64,000 nucleotides of DNA, from assembly GCA_937146645.1 (NCBI GenBank), contig CAKZRQ010000037.1, positions 62,001 through 126,000 on the forward strand. Reading direction: 5' to 3'. Below the pieces are notes generated by a model, which was given only the letters and a program-made list of their open reading frames with translations, was not told where the DNA came from and made no database searches. Shown piece after piece: positions 44,182 through 54,434 of this stretch. The stretch comes from an uncultured Cyclobacteriaceae bacterium. GTDB taxonomy: Bacteria; Bacteroidota; Bacteroidia; Cytophagales; Cyclobacteriaceae. Each line of letters opens with the position of its first letter. Positions within the stretch are counted from its first letter, which is position 1. The position numbers were made by a program, and so were the translations under genes.

Positions 44182-46934
44182 TAAAACAAACCTAATTGTT
44201 CGTCGTCGCTTTCCTTTTTCTTAGGAGAAAGATCAATAGTTGAGCCTACTTCAAGATCTTCTTCTTCAGAGAGGTCTTTCTTCGGCTCAGACTTTGTCTT
44301 AGTCACTACCTTTGGATCCGCTTCTTCAGCTTTAGGCTTTTCCACTGCTACCTTATCCTCCACCTGCTGGGGTTTCTCAACAGGTTTAGGGCCAGGCTTT
44401 TCAATCACTTCTTCTGGTTCTTCATTCACAGCGTCCACCTCTTCAGCAGTATCCAATAGCACCAGCTTTTTCACAGGATAATTACTAAGCTTATTTCCGA
44501 TAGATTTCCAGCCTTTCACATCGATAATCATGTCCAGATCATAATCCTTCTCGATCCTTTCTTTATTCTTAAGAATGGTTGCTTTGACTTGCGGCTGCTT
44601 TGCTGTAGAGGCAATTATCAGCTTGGACATTCTATGATCCGTGATGAAATTAAAGCGCTTATTCAAGGTACTTGTCTCAATCTGGAAACGCTTGACAAAA
44701 TGAGTTTTGCTAGCACCATCATAATAAATGACGGAGAGAACCTTCTCCGGATCAAACTTCTCAATCATCAGCAGACTAGCGACATCGTACCTATTGGTTA
44801 CTTCAAAAGATGTGAGCTCATAATCACCATTTTTATAAACGGCTAGAATCCGATCATCACCAAGAAAATTATCAATCAAATTCCCTCTCTCATCAGTATT
44901 CAACCTTCCTACGACCGGATCATAATAGATGTCCAAGCCTCCGAGGGTCGAAACACCTTCCATCTTTAGGACCACTTTTCGTACTGGGTGTCGTGTAAGA
45001 ATATTTCCTCCGGCTCCCCGGCCTTTAATATCAAGAGTTGCGAAGTCGAAGTCAAAAACCTTGACCCTGGCCTTAGCGCCCTGGGTAAGACTTACGGTCA
45101 CGATCTCTGCCTCACCGTTCGGGTTGGCAGTGAGATAATGCACTTTGGAGCCTTTCGCACCCTTAGTAAGTACATATTCTTTATCTCTGGTCACCGCTAA
45201 AACCTGAAAACGTTTCACCATGGTTCGGCCAGAGCCACCATCCAGATAAATGAGGTTATAAACCATCCTCTCATCTCCTTTTCGGAAAACTCCCACGTAA
45301 AGAATATCCTTACCCATGAAGTTCTTTTCCTGGATTTTAGAGACCATACAAATCCCATCTTTCCGGATAACAAGAATATCATCGAGGTCTGAGCATTCGC
45401 TTACAAATTCTTCCTTTTTTAAGCCATAGCCCACAAAACCATCCTTACGGTTCACGTAAAGTTTGGCATTATTAGCAGCCACAACGGTAGCCTTAATGGT
45501 GTCAAAAGCTCTGATTTCAGTCTTTCTCTCCCTTCCTTTTCCGTATTTGTCAAGAAGCTTCTGGTAATACCCGATCGCGTAATCCGTCAGATTCTCCAGG
45601 TCATAATTGACTTGGTCCAGTTCATCCTGAAGCCTTTTCATTAGCTCATCGGCCTTGAAAGCATCAAACTTGGAAATTCGCTTAATCCGAATTTCGGTCA
45701 ATCTAACCAGATCATCTTTGGTGATCTCCCGATAGAAATCAGGCTTATATGGCTCTAACCCCGAATCAATAGCCTCCAAAACAGCTTCCCAGGTCTCACA
45801 TTCCTCGATGTCTCGATAAATCCTGTTTTCGATGAAGATCTTTTCCAATGAAGAGAAAAGAAGCTTCTCCATCAATTCTCCTCTTCGGATTTCAAGCTCT
45901 CGCTTGAGTAGCTCCTTGGTTTGATTGGTATTGTAAGTGAGAATGTCATTGACAGACATGAAAACAGGCTTCTCGTCTACAATCACACAGGCATTCGGAG
46001 AAATGGATACTTCACAGTTTGTAAAGGCATAGAGTGCATCGATAGTCACATCTGGCGAAACCCCAGTCGCTAAGTGCACAATGATCTCTACATCCTTGGC
46101 TGTATTGTCAACGACTTTCTTGATTTTTATCTTTCCCTTATCATTAGCTTTTAGGATAGAGTCAATCAATGAATCAGTAGTCTCTCCATAAGGTATTTCC
46201 TTGATAGCAAGTGATTTACTATCAACCTCTTCGATTTTTGCTCGAACCTTTACCTTGCCTCCTCTTTGGCCAGCATTGTATTCCGAAAAGTCTGCCAATC
46301 CACCTGTAGCAAAGTCAGGGAATATCTTTGGCTTCTTCCCTTTAAGCACCTTAATCGATTGCTCGATAAGCTCGCAAAAGTTATGTGGTAGGATTTTGGT
46401 CGACAGACCTACAGCAATTCCCTCAACCCCCTGAGCAAGCAATAGTGGAAACTTAACAGGAAGGGTAATGGGCTCCTTCTTTCTGCCATCGTAAGAAAGC
46501 TGCCATTCTGTGGTTTGAGGATTAAATACCACCTCAAGAGCAAACTTCGAAAGTCTGGCCTCAATATATCTTGCTGCGGCAGCACGATCTCCGGTCCTAA
46601 TATCACCCCAGTTGCCTTGAGTCTCAATAAGAAGATCTTTCTGGCCAAGATTCACGATGGCATCTCCTATGGAAGCATCACCATGAGGGTGATATTGCAT
46701 GGATTGGCCAATGATGTTGGCGACCTTATTAAATCGACCATCATCCATTTCCTTCATGGCGTGAAGGATTCTTCGTTGCACGGGTTTCAGTCCATCTTCT
46801 ATAGCTGGAACCGCCCTTTCCAAGATTACATAAGAAGCGTAATCCAGAAACCAGTCCTTGTACATCCCTGATACGGGAACGGATACTTGTAAGTCTTCGT
46901 CGTTATTCTTGTGAGTATTATTCTCCTCGCTCAT
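44181..46934 (-). CDS. parC: DNA topoisomerase IV subunit A
   Basis: Breakage-reunion subunit that decatenates daughter chromosomes with ParE. The 917 residues have the winged-helix/tower core with LKPVQRRIL (49-57), YHPHGDASIG (81-90), the DNA-linked tyrosine Y123 in AAARYIEAR, and the GVEGIAVGLSTKILPHN block. The C-terminal beta-pinwheel is degenerate, and the last ~85 residues are a charged Lys/Glu/Pro-rich tail. It lies 39 bases after parE, with a GGCC-containing hairpin between them. Pairing with ParE makes topoisomerase IV more likely than gyrase A, though the Bacteroidota proteins are divergent. Confidence 0.9.
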   Translation of the reverse strand: MSEENNTHKNNDEDLQVSVPVSGMYKDWFLDYASYVILERAVPAIEDGLKPVQRRILHAMKEMDDGRFNKVANIIGQSMQYHPHGDASIGDAIVNLGQKDLLIETQGNWGDIRTGDRAAAARYIEARLSKFALEVVFNPQTTEWQLSYDGRKKEPITLPVKFPLLLAQGVEGIAVGLSTKILPHNFCELIEQSIKVLKGKKPKIFPDFATGGLADFSEYNAGQRGGKVKVRAKIEEVDSKSLAIKEIPYGETTDSLIDSILKANDKGKIKIKKVVDNTAKDVEIIVHLATGVSPDVTIDALYAFTNCEVSISPNACVIVDEKPVFMSVNDILTYNTNQTKELLKRELEIRRGELMEKLLFSSLEKIFIENRIYRDIEECETWEAVLEAIDSGLEPYKPDFYREITKDDLVRLTEIRIKRISKFDAFKADELMKRLQDELDQVNYDLENLTDYAIGYYQKLLDKYGKGRERKTEIRAFDTIKATVVAANNAKLYVNRKDGFVGYGLKKEEFVSECSDLDDILVIRKDGICMVSKIQEKNFMGKDILYVGVFRKGDERMVYNLIYLDGGSGRTMVKRFQVLAVTRDKEYVLTKGAKGSKVHYLTANPNGEAEIVTVSLTQGAKARVKVFDFDFATLDIKGRGAGGNILTRHPVRKVVLKMEGVSTLGGLDIYYDPVVGRLNTDERGNLIDNFLGDDRILAVYKNGDYELTSFEVTNRYDVASLLMIEKFDPEKVLSVIYYDGASKTHFVKRFQIETSTLNKRFNFITDHRMSKLIIASTAKQPQVKATILKNKERIEKDYDLDMIIDVKGWKSIGNKLSNYPVKKLVLLDTAEEVDAVNEEPEEVIEKPGPKPVEKPQQVEDKVAVEKPKAEEADPKVVTKTKSEPKKDLSEEEDLEVGSTIDLSPKKKESDDEQLGLF

Positions 46935-46973
46935 TTATAAAATTTTGTTTTGGCCCATCAGGCCGAAAAGCTT

Positions 46974-48869
46974 TTATGCCGCTTCGATTTCTTCTGTTTC
47001 CTCCTTCGACTCACCACCTAAATCGAGATCCTTTTCAACCTTGAGATTGTCGATGATAAAGGTCTGTCTGTCTGGAGTATTCTTGCCCATGTAGAATTTA
47101 AGGAGGTCAGCAATTTTTGTCTCCTTATTGAGAATAATCGGCTCCAATCGAATATCCTCCCCAATAAATCCTCCAAACTCCTCTGGGGATATCTCTCCCA
47201 ATCCCTTAAACCGAGTGATCTCAGGCTTGCCACCGAGTTTGTGAATGGCTCTTTGTCTCTCCTCGTCTGTATAGCAATAGATCGTTTCTTTCTTATTTCT
47301 AACTCGGAAAAGTGGAGTTTCCAAAATGAACAAATGACCATTTCTCACCAAGTCGGGGAAAAACTGCAGGAAATAAGTCATAATGAGCAGACGAATGTGC
47401 ATTCCATCCACATCTGCATCAGTCGCGATGACTATCTTTCTATACCGCAGGCCTTCGATGCCGTCTTCGATATTCAGAGCATGCTGGAGCAGATTGAATT
47501 CTTCATTTTCGTAAACCACCTTCTTGGTCATCCCATAGCAGTTCAATGGCTTCCCACGAAGAGAGAACACAGCTTGAGTCTGTACACTTCTGGACTTTGT
47601 AATGGAGCCTGAAGCGGAGTCTCCTTCTGTGATAAAGAGCATGGTTTCATTCTTAAGCTCTTCATCTCCTTTGTTGTCATCATAGTGAACACGGCAATCT
47701 CTCAGCTTCTTGTTGTGAAGATTTGCCTTCTTTGCACGCTCGTTAGCCAGTTTTTTGATTCCAGAGATCTCTTTCCTTTCCCTCTCTGACTGAAGAATTC
47801 TCTTCAACAAAGCATCTGCGGCTTGAGGGTTTTTATGCAGGTAGTTATCCAACTCCACCTTGATGAAGTCATTCACAAAAGTCCTTACCGTTGGTCCATC
47901 TGGCCCAACAGACTGCGAACCTAACTTGGTTTTAGTCTGAGATTCAAAAACTGGCTCCTGCACTCGGATAGCTATCGCTCCAACCACACTCTGACGAATG
48001 TCTGCCGCATCGTAATCCTTCTTGTAAAAATCGCGCAGGGTTTTCACGATACTTTCCCTGAATGCTCCTAAATGAGTTCCTCCTTGTGTGGTGTATTGTC
48101 CATTGACAAAGGAATAATACTCCTCACCATATTGATTCGTATGAGTCAAAGCCAATTCAATGTCATTTCCTTTCAAATGGATGATTGGATATCGACAAGC
48201 CTCCTCATCTACCTTATTTGACAGCAAATCGTAAAGCCCCTTATCGGAGAAATACTTCTTTCCATTGTAATTGATGGTAAGGCCAGCATTCAGATAAGCG
48301 TAATTCCATATCTGATTCTCAAGGTATTCAGGGATGAAATGATAATGCTTGAAAACAGTAGAATCAGGAGAAAACACAATCTTGGTTCCATTCCTATCTG
48401 AGGATTTGATGACCTTCTGATCATTCACCAAAACACCCTTTTCAAACTCAGCTACCTTCGTCTCTCCATCTCGATAAGATTGGACTTTAAAATAATCGGA
48501 CAGGGCATTCACAGCTTTGGTACCCACCCCATTCAATCCAACAGATTTCTGGAAGGCACCAGAGTCATATTTTCCACCAGTATTAATCTTAGAAACGCAG
48601 TCGATTACTTTTCCTAAAGGAATGCCTCGACCATAGTCCCTAACCTCAACTTTATGTTCTGAAATTTTTACTTCGATGGTCCGTCCATGCCCCATCATGT
48701 GTTCATCGATGGAGTTATCTAAAATCTCCTTCACCAGAACATATATGCCATCGTCCTGCGCACTTCCATCCCCTAATTTTCCAATGTACATTCCTGGCCT
48801 CAGGCGGATATGCTCCCTCCAGTCCAGTGATTTAATACTATCCTCGTTGTATTGAACTTTTTCGGCCAT
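46974..48869 (-). CDS. parE: DNA topoisomerase IV subunit B
   Basis: ATPase subunit of topoisomerase IV. I chose the ATG at 48869 (631 residues); a TTG two codons earlier is less likely. The GHKL ATPase has the EILDNSIDE motif (48-56), the YGRGIPLG G1 box, and [16 protein letters not shown]. The Toprim domain has [11 protein letters not shown] and [10 protein letters not shown], and RGKPLNCYG follows. There is no GyrB-type insert, so it is a short ParE form. The small membrane-protein gene upstream ends 13 bases before, suggesting a shared transcript running on to parC and trmH. Confidence 0.95.
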   Translation of the reverse strand: MAEKVQYNEDSIKSLDWREHIRLRPGMYIGKLGDGSAQDDGIYVLVKEILDNSIDEHMMGHGRTIEVKISEHKVEVRDYGRGIPLGKVIDCVSKINTGGKYDSGAFQKSVGLNGVGTKAVNALSDYFKVQSYRDGETKVAEFEKGVLVNDQKVIKSSDRNGTKIVFSPDSTVFKHYHFIPEYLENQIWNYAYLNAGLTINYNGKKYFSDKGLYDLLSNKVDEEACRYPIIHLKGNDIELALTHTNQYGEEYYSFVNGQYTTQGGTHLGAFRESIVKTLRDFYKKDYDAADIRQSVVGAIAIRVQEPVFESQTKTKLGSQSVGPDGPTVRTFVNDFIKVELDNYLHKNPQAADALLKRILQSERERKEISGIKKLANERAKKANLHNKKLRDCRVHYDDNKGDEELKNETMLFITEGDSASGSITKSRSVQTQAVFSLRGKPLNCYGMTKKVVYENEEFNLLQHALNIEDGIEGLRYRKIVIATDADVDGMHIRLLIMTYFLQFFPDLVRNGHLFILETPLFRVRNKKETIYCYTDEERQRAIHKLGGKPEITRFKGLGEISPEEFGGFIGEDIRLEPIILNKETKIADLLKFYMGKNTPDRQTFIIDNLKVEKDLDLGGESKEETEEIEAA

Positions 48870-48882
48870 AGGCAAATAGATT

Positions 48883-49365
48883 CTAGGAATCTAATTTCAC
48901 TTGTTTGAATTTATTGACTAATAAAATGAAAAATGCGATTACCCAAAGAACGAGCAAAAGTGGAATTAAGTAAAAAAAGAAATTGAATTCTGATGCATTG
49001 ATTCCTTCCTGATTATTAATGGCATGCACAAAGAAAACCATGACCAAAAGACAGGTATTCAAAATCGCTCCAAAGGAATAAAACCAGGCGAGAAAATAGT
49101 CCCGATAATCATCCCCTACCGGGAAAAGCTTATGCAGTCCATTATGGGTCCTGGTCTCAAGAAGCTTTGGCGGAAGCAACACCACCAAATTACACACAAC
49201 AAACAATGCAATAATGCTATAGAAAAAGGTGTCTCTTTCATGCTCTGTGCCCGATTCAAGCTGATATTGCACGGTTTCTGGCATGGCTGAATAGAAATAC
49301 AGCAGGAAAAAAATAAACCCAAAAACCATGAAGTAATAGAAGACTTTTCCGAAACGACCGTACAT
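48883..49365 (-). CDS. membrane protein of unknown function upstream of parE
   Basis: A 160-residue protein with four predicted membrane helices (about 8-27, 48-66, 90-112 and 128-150) and a short basic C terminus ([10 protein letters not shown]). A conserved-looking [20 protein letters not shown] loop (residues 74-93) lies between helices two and three. I recognise no family. It ends 13 bases before parE and is probably the first gene of that operon, though a link with topoisomerase function is not implied by the sequence. Confidence 0.65.
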   Translation of the reverse strand: MYGRFGKVFYYFMVFGFIFFLLYFYSAMPETVQYQLESGTEHERDTFFYSIIALFVVCNLVVLLPPKLLETRTHNGLHKLFPVGDDYRDYFLAWFYSFGAILNTCLLVMVFFVHAINNQEGINASEFNFFFYLIPLLLVLWVIAFFILLVNKFKQVKLDS

Positions 49366-49484
49366 AAATAAATCAGGGGAATTCAGGCACTAATATAAAG
49401 GATTTGGGCAAACAGAAAGCTCTTATCCGGTGTTCGATTATTGATTATATTTGACAGTTAGTTTCAGTAAATTCACCCAAGAGT

Positions 49485-50717
49485 ATGAACCTCAGTCCAG
49501 TAGTGATCGCCATCCCGATGTATTTTATTCTGATGGCCATAGAAATGATCACTCTACGCTTCCAAAAACATCCCGGATATAGATTAAATGATGCTGTAAC
49601 CAACATTAACTGCGGTGTGATTTCCCAGGTCACAGGTGTATTTGTCAAGGTCGTTTCCATCGGAATTTATACCCTGATCCATGAGCAGCTAGCCTTATTC
49701 CAGATCCCAAATAATATCTGGACTTTCCTCCTACTATTTTTCCTTTACGACTTGTGCTATTACTGGGCTCATCGCAAAAGTCATGAGATCAATTTATTTT
49801 GGGGAGGTCATGTAGTCCATCATTCCAGCGAGGAGTATAATCTTTCAGTAGCCTTACGGCAAAGCAGTACTCAAACCTTCTGGACGTTTTTCTTTTATTT
49901 TCCTTTAGCGCTGTTAGGGTTTGATCCAGTCATGCTTATTCTGGCCTCTGGAATTAACTTGCTTTACCAATTCTGGATTCACACTGAAGCCATTGGTAAA
50001 ATGGGTTTCCTTGAGAAATTCATGAATACCCCATCTCACCATAGAGTTCATCATGGAAGGAACCCTAAATACATTGATAAAAACCACGGAGGAACGTTTA
50101 TCATCTTCGATAAATGGTTTGGGACATTTCAGGAAGAAGAAGAAACTCCTACTTATGGAATCACTACTCCTGTGAACAGTTGGAATCCATTTTGGGTGAA
50201 TCTTGCTCATTACGCCACGATGAAGGAAGAGCTCGCCATGATTCCAAAATGGAGCGATAAGGTGAAGTATCTATTCAACAAACCCGGTTGGCTTCCTGAT
50301 TACTTGGGAGGTTACCGTGCCCCAAAGGAACCTGAAAAAGATTTCAAGAAATTTGATACCGTAGTGCCACCAAGTTTTAACTGGTACGTTTTCTTCCAAT
50401 ACATTCTCCTGCTGGTTCTAACGGGCTTTTTCCTCTTTCAGGTCAGCTCCTTCGATTGGATGGTGAAAGTTGGAGTGAGTGTAATTATCATCTGGACCAC
50501 TGTTAGTTTCTCTGGAGTTTTTGAGAAAAGGAATTGGTTCTTGCCTCAAGAAATAGCGAGAATCCTCATTTTCTCTGGAGTGCTTTTTCTCTTATTCAAA
50601 TCCTTGATTGCTGTTCCTATTCTCAGCGTAATTATTGGAGTTTATGCTTTGGTCTCTTTTGGATGGTTAGTCAAAAACCAGCAACAAAAAGATCAGATAA
50701 CTCCTGCTTCCCTTTAA
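49485..50717 (+). CDS. sterol desaturase/fatty-acid hydroxylase family (AGMO-like)
   Basis: A 410-residue integral membrane di-iron hydroxylase. The histidine motifs are HRKSH (96-100), HVVHH (109-113), the HTEAIGKMG block (166-174) and SHHRVHH (184-190). The SHHRVHHGRNPKYIDKN segment resembles alkylglycerol monooxygenase (TMEM195) rather than sterol desaturases. Several further helices lie in the C-terminal third. Likely an oxidation of a lipid alkyl chain in the inner membrane; the substrate is unknown. A TATATTTG box lies at 49446-49453. The lipoprotein gene follows after one base. Confidence 0.88.
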   Translation: MNLSPVVIAIPMYFILMAIEMITLRFQKHPGYRLNDAVTNINCGVISQVTGVFVKVVSIGIYTLIHEQLALFQIPNNIWTFLLLFFLYDLCYYWAHRKSHEINLFWGGHVVHHSSEEYNLSVALRQSSTQTFWTFFFYFPLALLGFDPVMLILASGINLLYQFWIHTEAIGKMGFLEKFMNTPSHHRVHHGRNPKYIDKNHGGTFIIFDKWFGTFQEEEETPTYGITTPVNSWNPFWVNLAHYATMKEELAMIPKWSDKVKYLFNKPGWLPDYLGGYRAPKEPEKDFKKFDTVVPPSFNWYVFFQYILLLVLTGFFLFQVSSFDWMVKVGVSVIIIWTTVSFSGVFEKRNWFLPQEIARILIFSGVLFLLFKSLIAVPILSVIIGVYALVSFGWLVKNQQQKDQITPASL

Positions 50718-50718
50718 G

Positions 50719-51102
50719 ATGAATAGAATCGTATTATTCGCGTTAGGACTTTTCCTTTTCTTAGGCTCCTGCAGTTCAAAGCTTGATGCAGGCAAAATCA
50801 ATTTGGAAAACTGGAAAGCGGATCGCTATGGATGCGAAGGCCTTAGAATTCAGGATTTAGAAGAATTAAGAAAGATCAAGAACACCTTCCTGGGTGCTTC
50901 TAATCAGTCCATTATTAAAACTCTGGGAAGACCCGATCGAGTAGAATTAGTGGATAAAAGCCAAAGCTTCTTTTTCTATTTTCTGGAGCCCAGTGGAGAT
51001 TGTGAGGGTGTAGAAACAGAAAAAGAACCTTTGAAGGTCCTTTTTCGAATGAATGCAATAAGCAAAGTTTCAGAAGTAACAATTACAAACCTGAACCCAT
51101 AA
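50719..51102 (+). CDS. small lipoprotein of unknown function
   Basis: A 127-residue predicted lipoprotein: signal MNRIVLFALGLFLFLGSC with the lipobox LGSC. The body has a segment ASNQSIIKTLGRPDRVEL (about 56-73) reminiscent of the SmpA/BamE fold, where a helix is followed by LGxP and a strand, but the match is weak. The start lies one base after the upstream stop, so it is coupled to the hydroxylase gene. Its last 20 bases overlap the convergent ROK kinase gene. Confidence 0.65.
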   Translation: MNRIVLFALGLFLFLGSCSSKLDAGKINLENWKADRYGCEGLRIQDLEELRKIKNTFLGASNQSIIKTLGRPDRVELVDKSQSFFFYFLEPSGDCEGVETEKEPLKVLFRMNAISKVSEVTITNLNP

Positions 51103-52015
51103 AGCATAGCGCGGCGGCACCAAGCGTACCCGCATCGTTTTCAAGTGTAGCTCTCTCCAGATTTAGATGCTGAGTGTAGTAAGGAGTAAGTGATTCTTCT
51201 AATATCTTTTTCATACTAGGAAGGATAAATTCCAAGCCAGCTGAGACTCCACCACCAAAGTAAACATCAGTCACATCCAGAATCCTAACCGTAGAAACTA
51301 TAGCTGCTCCGAGGATCTCTCCTACCTCTTCAAATACTTTTAAAGCCACTCCATTCCCTTCTTTGGCAGTCTTTACCAAAACATGGATTCCTGGTACAGC
51401 ATCCGCTAATTCTCCAGCTAATTCAGGATGAGATTTAAGATATTTGTCTAAAATATTCAGAATTCCGCCGCGACCAACCAATGTCTCAAGTCTAGCATTG
51501 CCATTGGCGAGCATATGTCCCATCTCCATGGCATTACCTCTGGAGCCTTTAAAAACCTGCCCATCAAGCACCAATGCACTTCCTATTCCTGTACCCATGG
51601 TAATGAAAAGGAAATTCTCCGCTTTGTCACCTTCTCCAAAATAAAACTCCCCGATAGCAGCTGCAGCGGCATCATTCTCCAGGAAGAAATCATGACTTGG
51701 ATAGGCTTCTTTCAACCCTTCTTTCAATCTGAAACCGTTCAAACCTGGTATGGCAGGGATTTCAAGGGGTATAGTTCTGTCCTTAGAAATTAAGCCCGGA
51801 AGACCGATTCCAACTTCACGAACTTCGGGGTATTTCGCTAGATATTTCCCTAGCTCTTTGATGAATTTCGGACCAAATCCCTCCGGATATTCCCGATACG
51901 TTGTGGTCTCTTCTTTCTGGAAATCTAGGATTTCACCGGACTTATTTACCAAGCCAATCTTAAGATGCGTTCCTCCCACATCTACGCCTAAAAATGGTAT
52001 ATCCTGATCCTGCAT
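51083..52015 (-). CDS. ROK-family sugar kinase lacking the zinc motif
   Basis: Probable glucokinase-type enzyme. I chose the ATG at 52015 (310 residues); the ATG at 52042 adds nine residues before the fold. The phosphate loop is GVDVGGTHLKIG, the catalytic aspartate is in LENDAAAAAIGEF, and the second phosphate motif is ITMGTGIGSALV. After the conserved EMGHM the usual CxCGxxGC zinc cluster is absent: the stretch reads LANGNARLETLVGRGGI with no cysteine. It is a divergent ROK member; glucose is the best guess for substrate. The 3' end overlaps the convergent lipoprotein gene by 20 bases. Confidence 0.88.
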   Translation of the reverse strand: MQDQDIPFLGVDVGGTHLKIGLVNKSGEILDFQKEETTTYREYPEGFGPKFIKELGKYLAKYPEVREVGIGLPGLISKDRTIPLEIPAIPGLNGFRLKEGLKEAYPSHDFFLENDAAAAAIGEFYFGEGDKAENFLFITMGTGIGSALVLDGQVFKGSRGNAMEMGHMLANGNARLETLVGRGGILNILDKYLKSHPELAGELADAVPGIHVLVKTAKEGNGVALKVFEEVGEILGAAIVSTVRILDVTDVYFGGGVSAGLEFILPSMKKILEESLTPYYTQHLNLERATLENDAGTLGAAALCFMGSGL

Positions 52016-52060
52016 AGTACTAATAGGTTTTTGGGACCCCAAAAAAGCAAAAGATTTAAA

Positions 52061-52552
52061 TTACTTCCTAAACTCCTGACCAATCTGCTGGAAAATTTTG
52101 AAGACTGCAGGACAAACCAGCGTGTTCTTCAAAGTCAAATTCAAAATGCCATGCATCTTCTTCCGGTTTGTATGAGGGTATTCCCGGCAGGCCTTTGGTC
52201 TATCCTCATAAACCAGACACGTATTATCCTCATTCAAAAACGGGCAGGGCGAGGAATTCAAAACATAATCCCCCTCATCGTCCTGATTCAGATAGGTATC
52301 AATGAACTCTGTCGATTTCATCCTAAAGACCTTGGCGAGTCGATCGATATCAGTGCGAATGAAAATAGGACTAGTCGTTTTACAACAATTGGCGCAATCC
52401 AGGCAATCTAATTCGGCGAAAGTTTCATCATGCAAGGTGTGGAACTTCTCGTCCAAAGCCTTGGGCTTAACCTTTCGCATTCGATCTTTCAGCCTCTTAT
52501 TATTCGGATAATCAGATCGGCTTTCGGTTCGAAAGGATTCTAAATCAATCAT
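52061..52552 (-). CDS. YkgJ-type cysteine-cluster protein (UPF0153)
   Basis: A 163-residue protein with eight conserved cysteines: C50, C53, C56 and C57 (CLDCANCC), C103, C112, C122 and C147. This pattern is the YkgJ/CxxCxxCC family (PF03692), thought to bind zinc or an iron-sulfur cluster; the role is not known. The CREYP motif at 122-126 is typical. There is no signal or membrane helix. Its start shares one base with the stop of the cvfB-like gene (52552), so the two are coupled. Confidence 0.88.
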   Translation of the reverse strand: MIDLESFRTESRSDYPNNKRLKDRMRKVKPKALDEKFHTLHDETFAELDCLDCANCCKTTSPIFIRTDIDRLAKVFRMKSTEFIDTYLNQDDEGDYVLNSSPCPFLNEDNTCLVYEDRPKACREYPHTNRKKMHGILNLTLKNTLVCPAVFKIFQQIGQEFRK

Positions 52553-53388
52553 TAATTGGCCGAATTAAGTACGATCCCATCAGGAAGGATCAAAATCTTC
52601 CTCGCTTTGTAAAGCTGCCCAATACTCTGCTTGAAATGCTTCTTACTCATTCCAAGTTGGGCTTTGATGTCCTCTGGAGCTGATTTATCGTGCAGCTTTA
52701 GCATTCCTTGGGTTTCAAGAATCTTAAGAATTTTCTCAGCTCCTTCATCGTATTTAGTCCGATTAGGAGGAAGTAAGAGCAAATCCAGCTTGCCGTCATC
52801 TCTCCGCTTTTTTAAATAGACGGTTCTTTTATCCCCAATCTGAATATCTTCGAAAACTTCATTTTTATACAGGAGCCCTTCAAATTGATCCTCCACCAGG
52901 ACTTTATAACCTAGATCCGTTTTGTCGAAAATTAATCCAGTCATAGGTAATCCAGCGCTGAATTCTTCCGGAGCAGGATCCAAAAAGCTCGAATACTTAC
53001 CTACACCAATAAGCCTGTTTGTCTTGTTGTCCACACAGACTCGCACGAGAACTCTGTCTCCTTCTTTCATTTCCTTGCCCATCTCAGAATTTGGAACGAG
53101 TAGGTCTTTTGGTAATCCCCAATCCAAAAATGCACCAAAGGAAGTTTTTTGCTTTACCTCTAAAACAGCGAATTCATCCAGGTAGGCCAATGGCCTTTCA
53201 GTAACTGCTACAGGTCGGTCTTCACTATCGGTATAAACAAATACCTCGACCAAATCTCCTTCCTTCTCATCCCCTTTCAGATACCCTTGGGGCAACAAAA
53301 CTTCGTCACCAGAAGCAAGTCCAAGATAAGCCCCATAATCTGTAAATCTCTTTATCGCTAATTCAGAAACCAGCCCTAATTCTTCCAT
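52552..53388 (-). CDS. CvfB-family S1-domain RNA-binding protein
   Basis: A 278-residue protein with an N-terminal S1-like region (about 5-60), a second S1-type barrel (KTSFGAFLDWGLPKDLLVP, near 81-99), a third degenerate S1-like part and a C-terminal winged helix (LGMSKKHFKQSIGQLYKARKI). This is the CvfB/YitL layout; in Staphylococcus CvfB binds RNA and affects virulence gene expression. It is probably an RNA-binding regulator or translation factor here. First gene of a coupled pair with the cysteine-cluster gene. Confidence 0.9.
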   Translation of the reverse strand: MEELGLVSELAIKRFTDYGAYLGLASGDEVLLPQGYLKGDEKEGDLVEVFVYTDSEDRPVAVTERPLAYLDEFAVLEVKQKTSFGAFLDWGLPKDLLVPNSEMGKEMKEGDRVLVRVCVDNKTNRLIGVGKYSSFLDPAPEEFSAGLPMTGLIFDKTDLGYKVLVEDQFEGLLYKNEVFEDIQIGDKRTVYLKKRRDDGKLDLLLLPPNRTKYDEGAEKILKILETQGMLKLHDKSAPEDIKAQLGMSKKHFKQSIGQLYKARKILILPDGIVLNSAN

Positions 53389-53541
53389 GAATCAAAGTTA
53401 GACAATATTCTTCGCAAGCTCGAAATGAGCCTAAACATAAGCTCTTTTGGAGGGTTAAAAATTGGATTCTGAAGGCCTGAATCTTAGCTTTGGACTCCAA
53501 ATAATTAGAAGAAAACCCCAAATAAACTTTAACTCAAAATC

Positions 53542-54432
53542 ATGAAAAATGTAGCAGTAATCGGTTCTGGAACCATGGGAAATGGAATCGCCCACGTCTT
53601 TGCCCAATTTGGTTATAATGTATCTCTGATCGATCTGAAGCAGGAATTTCTTGACAAAGCTTTGGCGAAAATCCAAAAGAATATGGACCGTCAGGTAGCT
53701 AAAGGAAAGTTGACAGAAGAAGACAAAGCAACTTCCCTTGAACGGATTAAAACTTTTACAACCATGGCGGACGGAGTACAGAATTCTGATCTGGTCGTAG
53801 AAGCAGCTACCGAAAACATGGAAATAAAACTGGATCTATTCAGACAGCTAGACGAAGCCGCACCCGAAGGAGCAATCCTTGCTTCCAACACTTCTTCGAT
53901 TTCGATCACAAAAATTGCCGCGGCTACAAAGAGACCGGATAAGGTAATCGGAATGCACTTCATGAACCCTGTTCCCGTGATGAAGCTCATTGAAGTGATC
54001 CGTGGTTATGCGACTTCAGATGAGACCACTGAGGTTATCATGGAACTCTCAAGAAATCTCCAAAAAGTACCGGTTGAGGTGAATGATTATCCGGGTTTTG
54101 TGGCCAATAGAATCCTTATGCCCATGATCAACGAAGCTATTTACACCCTGTATGAAGGAGTAGCTGGAGTTGAAGAAATTGATACGGTGATGAAACTTGG
54201 TATGGCGCATCCCATGGGACCACTACAGCTCGCTGATTTCATCGGTTTGGATGTATGTCTTTCTATCCTTAGGGTTCTTTATGATGGATTTGGTAACCCA
54301 AAATATGCTCCCTGCCCACTTTTGGTAAACATGGTAGAAGCAGGATACAAAGGGGCTAAGACTGGAGAAGGGTTCTACGCCTACACACCTGGAAGCAAAG
54401 ATTTAGTCGTTTCTTCCCAATTCAAAAAATAA
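53542..54432 (+). CDS. 3-hydroxybutyryl-CoA dehydrogenase (3HCDH family)
   Basis: Oxidises 3-hydroxyacyl-CoA to 3-ketoacyl-CoA with NAD(P), or the reverse. The 296 residues have the Rossmann motif IGSGTMGNG (7-15), the catalytic histidine H139 in GMHFMNPVPVMKLIE, and the C-terminal dimer domain with NDYPGFVANRILMPMINEA and AHPMGPLQLADFIGLD. The length fits the short PaaH/Hbd form, not the FadB fusion. The deoxynucleoside kinase gene starts two bases after the stop, suggesting shared transcription although the functions differ. Confidence 0.94.
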   Translation: MKNVAVIGSGTMGNGIAHVFAQFGYNVSLIDLKQEFLDKALAKIQKNMDRQVAKGKLTEEDKATSLERIKTFTTMADGVQNSDLVVEAATENMEIKLDLFRQLDEAAPEGAILASNTSSISITKIAAATKRPDKVIGMHFMNPVPVMKLIEVIRGYATSDETTEVIMELSRNLQKVPVEVNDYPGFVANRILMPMINEAIYTLYEGVAGVEEIDTVMKLGMAHPMGPLQLADFIGLDVCLSILRVLYDGFGNPKYAPCPLLVNMVEAGYKGAKTGEGFYAYTPGSKDLVVSSQFKK

Positions 54433-54434
54433 GG

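Noticed and set aside
46935-46973. GGCC-containing hairpin between parE and parC as a terminator.
   Set aside because: The stem has a bulge and no T-run follows, and the two genes should be co-expressed.
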